A stretch of 64,000 bases of DNA, from positions 1,233,758 through 1,297,757 of the forward strand of contig NZ_CTDZ01000009.1 in NCBI RefSeq assembly GCF_001375555.1, written 5' to 3'. Shown one piece after another: positions 61,156-64,000 of the stretch (position 1 is the stretch's first letter; every line of letters begins with the position of its first letter). The notes under the pieces are model-generated. The model searched no databases. It saw only the letters and a list, made by a program, of their open reading frames with translations, and had not been told where the DNA came from. The DNA is from Numidum massiliense. GTDB lineage: Bacteria > Bacillota > Bacilli > Thermoactinomycetales > Novibacillaceae. The position numbers were made by a program, and so were the translations under genes.

Positions 61156-62644
61156 AGAAATAGCGATCGGGGTAACAGTAGCGCTACTCGCCTTTTGTGC
61201 CTTCCTCGGTGTCAACGTCATTCCTATTGTGTTAGTCGGATTGCTCGCGACAGCTTTTTACGTGTTGCTGTCGCTGAAGGGGACGTCTTTACCTATCGGA
61301 AAAAACAGGCGGCTCAATGTGAAGGAGACCGTGCCCAAGACGTCGTTTAACGATGTCGGGGGCCATAAGCGGACGAAGCAAGAGCTCATGGAAGCCTTAA
61401 ATTTTTTGATTGAGCGCGAAAAAATTGAAGCGTACGGTATTCGTCCGATCAAAGGGTTGCTACTGTCCGGACCGCCAGGTACCGGGAAAACGCTAATGGC
61501 GAAAGCGGCGGCACACTACACGAACTCTGTGTTTGTCGCCGCGTCGGGCAGTGAGTTCGTCGAGATGTATGTCGGCGTCGGCGCGCAGCGTATCCGCAAC
61601 GTGTTTAAACAAGCGCGCGAACTGGCGCAAAAAAACGATAAAAAGAGCGCCATCGTCTTTATCGACGAAATTGACGTGATCGGGGGGAAACGCGACGGCG
61701 CGCAAAACCGAGAGTACGACCAGACGTTAAACCAATTGCTGACGGAGATGGACGGGATCCAGTCGTCACACGACGTACAAATACTCGTCATCGCCGCCAC
61801 GAACCGCCCTGACATGCTCGACGCGGCTCTGCTCCGACCAGGTCGTTTCGACCGTCACATACTTGTCGATTTGCCGGATAAAAAAGCACGGGAACATATA
61901 TTAAAATTATATTTAGGAAACAAACCGCTGGCGAACGACGTCCAGATCGCGCAAGTAGCCGAGGAAACCTTCGGTTTTTCCGGCGCGCAGTTAGAAAGTT
62001 TAGCGAACGAAGCGGCGATCTACGCCTTGCGCGAACAATCGGAAGCCATTCGCCCCACCCATCTCGCCAGTGCGATCGATAAAGTGATGATGGGGGAGAA
62101 AACGGATCGCGAAGCGACGAAGCAAGAACGCGAACGCGTCGCTGTCCACGAATTGGGGCATGCGCTCGTTTCTGAGTTAGTGCGCCCGCAGTCTGTTTCC
62201 CAAGTCGCCCTCAGCCCGCGTGGCAAAGCGCTCGGCTATGTGCGGCAAAACCCGGCAGGGGACAAATATTTGTATACAAAAAAAGATATCGAAAACGAGA
62301 TTAAGGTCACTTTGGCCGGAGCTGTCGCCGAAGAAATGATTTACGGTAATCGTAGTACTGGGTCGCGCAACGACTTTGAACAGGCAAACGAGCGGACAGT
62401 TTTGTTGATCGAGACAGGATTGTCGAATTTGGGTATAATTAATAAGGAGCTCGCCAACAAAGATGCTATGCAGGAAGAATCGTCACGCATTTTGGAGCGC
62501 TTGTTACGAGAGACGCGCACCCTATTGGAACAGCATCGCGAGTTGTTTTCTTCCGCGCTCGCCATTTTGTTACGGGAAGAAGTGTTGTCCGGCGACTATT
62601 TCCGGCAGAAGGTTTCCCCAGAGCGGGATTGTCATTGCGGTTAA
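61148..62644 (+). CDS. Shortened FtsH-like membrane AAA+ zinc protease
   Basis: 498 residues against about 640 for FtsH. Two adjacent hydrophobic segments (about 5-21, 25-43) with almost no external loop replace the usual periplasmic domain. The AAA domain is complete: Walker A GPPGTGKT (108-115), Walker B IVFIDEID, and SRH ATNRPDMLDAALLRPGRFDR. The protease part keeps HELGH (334-338; FtsH has HEAGH) and the third-ligand Asp in GSRNDFEQA (about D409). Probably active. ATG behind GGGGGAGG. Confidence 0.9.
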   Translation: MVKEIAIGVTVALLAFCAFLGVNVIPIVLVGLLATAFYVLLSLKGTSLPIGKNRRLNVKETVPKTSFNDVGGHKRTKQELMEALNFLIEREKIEAYGIRPIKGLLLSGPPGTGKTLMAKAAAHYTNSVFVAASGSEFVEMYVGVGAQRIRNVFKQARELAQKNDKKSAIVFIDEIDVIGGKRDGAQNREYDQTLNQLLTEMDGIQSSHDVQILVIAATNRPDMLDAALLRPGRFDRHILVDLPDKKAREHILKLYLGNKPLANDVQIAQVAEETFGFSGAQLESLANEAAIYALREQSEAIRPTHLASAIDKVMMGEKTDREATKQERERVAVHELGHALVSELVRPQSVSQVALSPRGKALGYVRQNPAGDKYLYTKKDIENEIKVTLAGAVAEEMIYGNRSTGSRNDFEQANERTVLLIETGLSNLGIINKELANKDAMQEESSRILERLLRETRTLLEQHRELFSSALAILLREEVLSGDYFRQKVSPERDCHCG

Positions 62645-62707
62645 GTTCGGGCTAGGGCTGATGGCAACAGGTAATCGGTCGGAAGGTCAGCACAATGAAT
62701 GAATCGT

Positions 62708-62736
62708 AGCAAGCTCTGCCGTGGGCTTGCTTTTTT
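62708..62736 (+). terminator. Terminator after the mini-FtsH
   Basis: AGCAAGC (62708-62714) pairs with GCTTGCT (62725-62731); 10-nt loop; six T residues. Confidence 0.85.
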
Positions 62737-62782
62737 ATTGACCTCCTGTTGCTCATAACGAGTGGAGAAAGGAAGAAGCATC

Positions 62783-63676
62783 ATGACTAACATTCACGAC
62801 GTGGCGGTGATCGGCGGAGGCACGATGGGCTGTGGGATTGCCGAAACGTTTGCTAAAAACGGTTTTAACGTCGCTGTTATCGAAAAGTCGCAGGCAGACG
62901 TCGCGCGCGTGGAGCTCGCGATCGATTTATCTCTCAAAAAACAGTTGGAAAAGTGGCGCATTACCGAAGCGGAGAAAAAGATTACGTTATCCCATCTCGA
63001 GGTAACGACCGATTTTGAGCGTGTAAAAAATGTCGACCTCGTCATTGAAAGTGTTTATGAAGATTTCGTGACAAAAAAAGAGGTGCTGCAACGATGCGAC
63101 CGTCTCGCCCGGCCAGGCGTCATCTTTGCGAGTAACACGTCGGCACTCAGTTTGACGGAACTAGCAGCTGCAACTGAGCGACCGGACAAAGTGATCGGGC
63201 TTCACTTTCTGTACCCGGTCGGCACGCGTAACCTCGTCGAAATCGTGCGCGCGTTAAAAACGTCCGACGAAACGGTAGCTGCCGCGAAGGAGATTGTGGA
63301 CCAGTTAGCAAAGGTGAGCGTCGAAGTGTACGAATCGCCCGGCTTTGTTACGACGCGACTGATGATGACAGTTATTAACGAAGCGTTACGCGTGTTGATG
63401 GAAGGGGTCGCGACGGCGCGGGAAATCGACATCGCGATGAAACTCGGGTACGACTTCCAGTACGGCCCGTTAGAGGCAGCGGACCGCTTTGGTCTGGATG
63501 CCGTGCTGGCGGCGATGGAGCATTTATACCGCGAATTCGGTGAACCGAAATACCGTCCCGCGCCACTTTTGAAAAAAATGGTGCGTGCCAACCAACTCGG
63601 GGTGAAAACAGGAGAAGGTTTTTTCCGCTACAACGAAGATGGTGAACGCATCTTAGAGGAGGAAACTGGACAATGA
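62783..63676 (+). CDS. hbd: 3-Hydroxyacyl-CoA (3-hydroxybutyryl-CoA) dehydrogenase
   Basis: 297 residues. NAD motif VIGGGTMGCGIA (9-20), FASNTSALSLTELA, GLHFLYPVGTRNLVEIV (catalytic His region) and SPGFVTTRLMMTVINEA are typical of HBD/PaaH proteins. Oxidises or reduces 3-hydroxybutyryl-CoA. ATG at 62783 follows GAAAGGAAG; GTG 62762 is inside the upstream region. Overlaps the acetate kinase start by ATGA: a coupled operon. Confidence 0.93.
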   Translation: MTNIHDVAVIGGGTMGCGIAETFAKNGFNVAVIEKSQADVARVELAIDLSLKKQLEKWRITEAEKKITLSHLEVTTDFERVKNVDLVIESVYEDFVTKKEVLQRCDRLARPGVIFASNTSALSLTELAAATERPDKVIGLHFLYPVGTRNLVEIVRALKTSDETVAAAKEIVDQLAKVSVEVYESPGFVTTRLMMTVINEALRVLMEGVATAREIDIAMKLGYDFQYGPLEAADRFGLDAVLAAMEHLYREFGEPKYRPAPLLKKMVRANQLGVKTGEGFFRYNEDGERILEEETGQ

Positions 63677-64000
63677 TTATTCTCGTGTTAAATTCAGGCA
63701 GCTCTTCGGTAAAGTATCAGTTATTCGACATGAACGGTGAGCGCGTCCTCGCTTCTGGCAATGTGGAACGCATCGGGATGGAAGATGCCATCGTCACCTA
63801 CCGACCGGAGGGGAAAGATAAAATTGTCGAAGTGATGGAAATACTGGAACACTACTCTGCGGTTGAGATCATCTTGGAAAAACTCGTCGACAAGGCACAC
63901 GGCGTATTGTCCGATATTCGCGATGTGCAAGCGGTCGGCCACCGCATCGTCCACGGCGGCGAGTTTTTTTCACAGTCCGTCATCGTGACCGAAGACGTGA
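63673..64000 (+). CDS. ackA: Acetate kinase, 5' part (runs off the window)
   Basis: First 109 residues only. LVLNSGSSSVKYQLFD and AVGHRIVHGGE are the ASKHA-fold signatures of acetate kinase; butyrate kinase is less likely because the SSVKYQLFD spacing fits AckA. Forms ATP and acetate from acetyl phosphate. GAGGAGG lies in the end of hbd, 9 nt before the ATG. Confidence 0.92.
   Translation, partial: MIILVLNSGSSSVKYQLFDMNGERVLASGNVERIGMEDAIVTYRPEGKDKIVEVMEILEHYSAVEIILEKLVDKAHGVLSDIRDVQAVGHRIVHGGEFFSQSVIVTEDV

Overview
The window is a chromosomal segment of a Gram-positive, spore-forming Bacillales bacterium. The evidence is gene content and order: trpDCFBA-hisC-tyrA, ypiA, ypiB, ypiF, qcrABC, ypjA, ypjB, ypjC, ypjD, dapB, mgsA, bshB1, bshA, cca, birA and panBCD follow the Bacillus subtilis map closely, with bacillithiol genes, a YpjB-type sporulation protein and a SinI-like domain. 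Judged by eye, base composition is about half G+C or slightly more. That is higher than B. subtilis and fits a moderately GC-rich lineage such as Thermoactinomycetaceae, Novibacillus or Numidum relatives, but I cannot assign the genus.

Layout. 1-7.1 kb: end of a tryptophan/aromatic supraoperon. 7.1-8.0 kb: its terminator, a short CcpA-type promoter/terminator unit that looks like a small RNA or attenuator, and a membrane protein. 8.1-12.5 kb: ypiA, a PH-domain protein, an unknown protein, ypiB and ypiF. 12.6-17.9 kb: menaquinol:cytochrome c reductase (qcrABC), then ypjA, ypjB and a YitT-family protein. 18.0-19.5 kb: an intact ISLre2-type insertion sequence. 19.7-28.5 kb: ypjD, dapB, mgsA, bacillithiol genes, CCA-adding enzyme, birA, then a structured leader and panBCD. 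28.6-36.2 kb: accessory genes (large TPR protein, Ku, tRNA-dihydrouridine synthase, beta-hydroxyacid dehydrogenase, broken M23 peptidase, C39 peptidase, SinI-like protein, YtqB-type methyltransferase). 36.2-42.1 kb: sugar island with a DeoR regulator, galactitol-type PTS IICBA and divergent lacA-lacB-gatY. 42.3-51.4 kb: HAD hydrolase, polysaccharide deacetylase, two lipoproteins around an orphan histidine kinase, a divergent split LigD (ligase and polymerase as separate genes) and mtaD. 51.8-58.7 kb: a yngJIHB-G-F-E-type leucine/acyl-CoA degradation cluster lacking its biotin carboxylase gene. 58.8-62.6 kb: small or secreted unknowns, a YpmB/TseB-like protein and a shortened FtsH-like protease with a membrane partner. 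62.8 kb to the end: 3-hydroxyacyl-CoA dehydrogenase overlapping the start of acetate kinase.

The most interesting points are these. (1) The sugar island joins a Gat-type PTS to LacAB and a GatY-type aldolase. Its divergent promoter region carries the same 17-bp motif just downstream of each predicted start site, with a near-consensus cre between them. (2) A roughly 75-nt unit at 7338-7448 combines a near-perfect promoter, an embedded cre, a CU-rich stretch and a terminator. (3) The panBCD leader has repeated GGAA elements and a terminator. (4) The mini-FtsH lacks the usual external domain and overlaps a gene for a membrane-anchored external protein. No rRNA, tRNA, CRISPR array or prophage was recognised.
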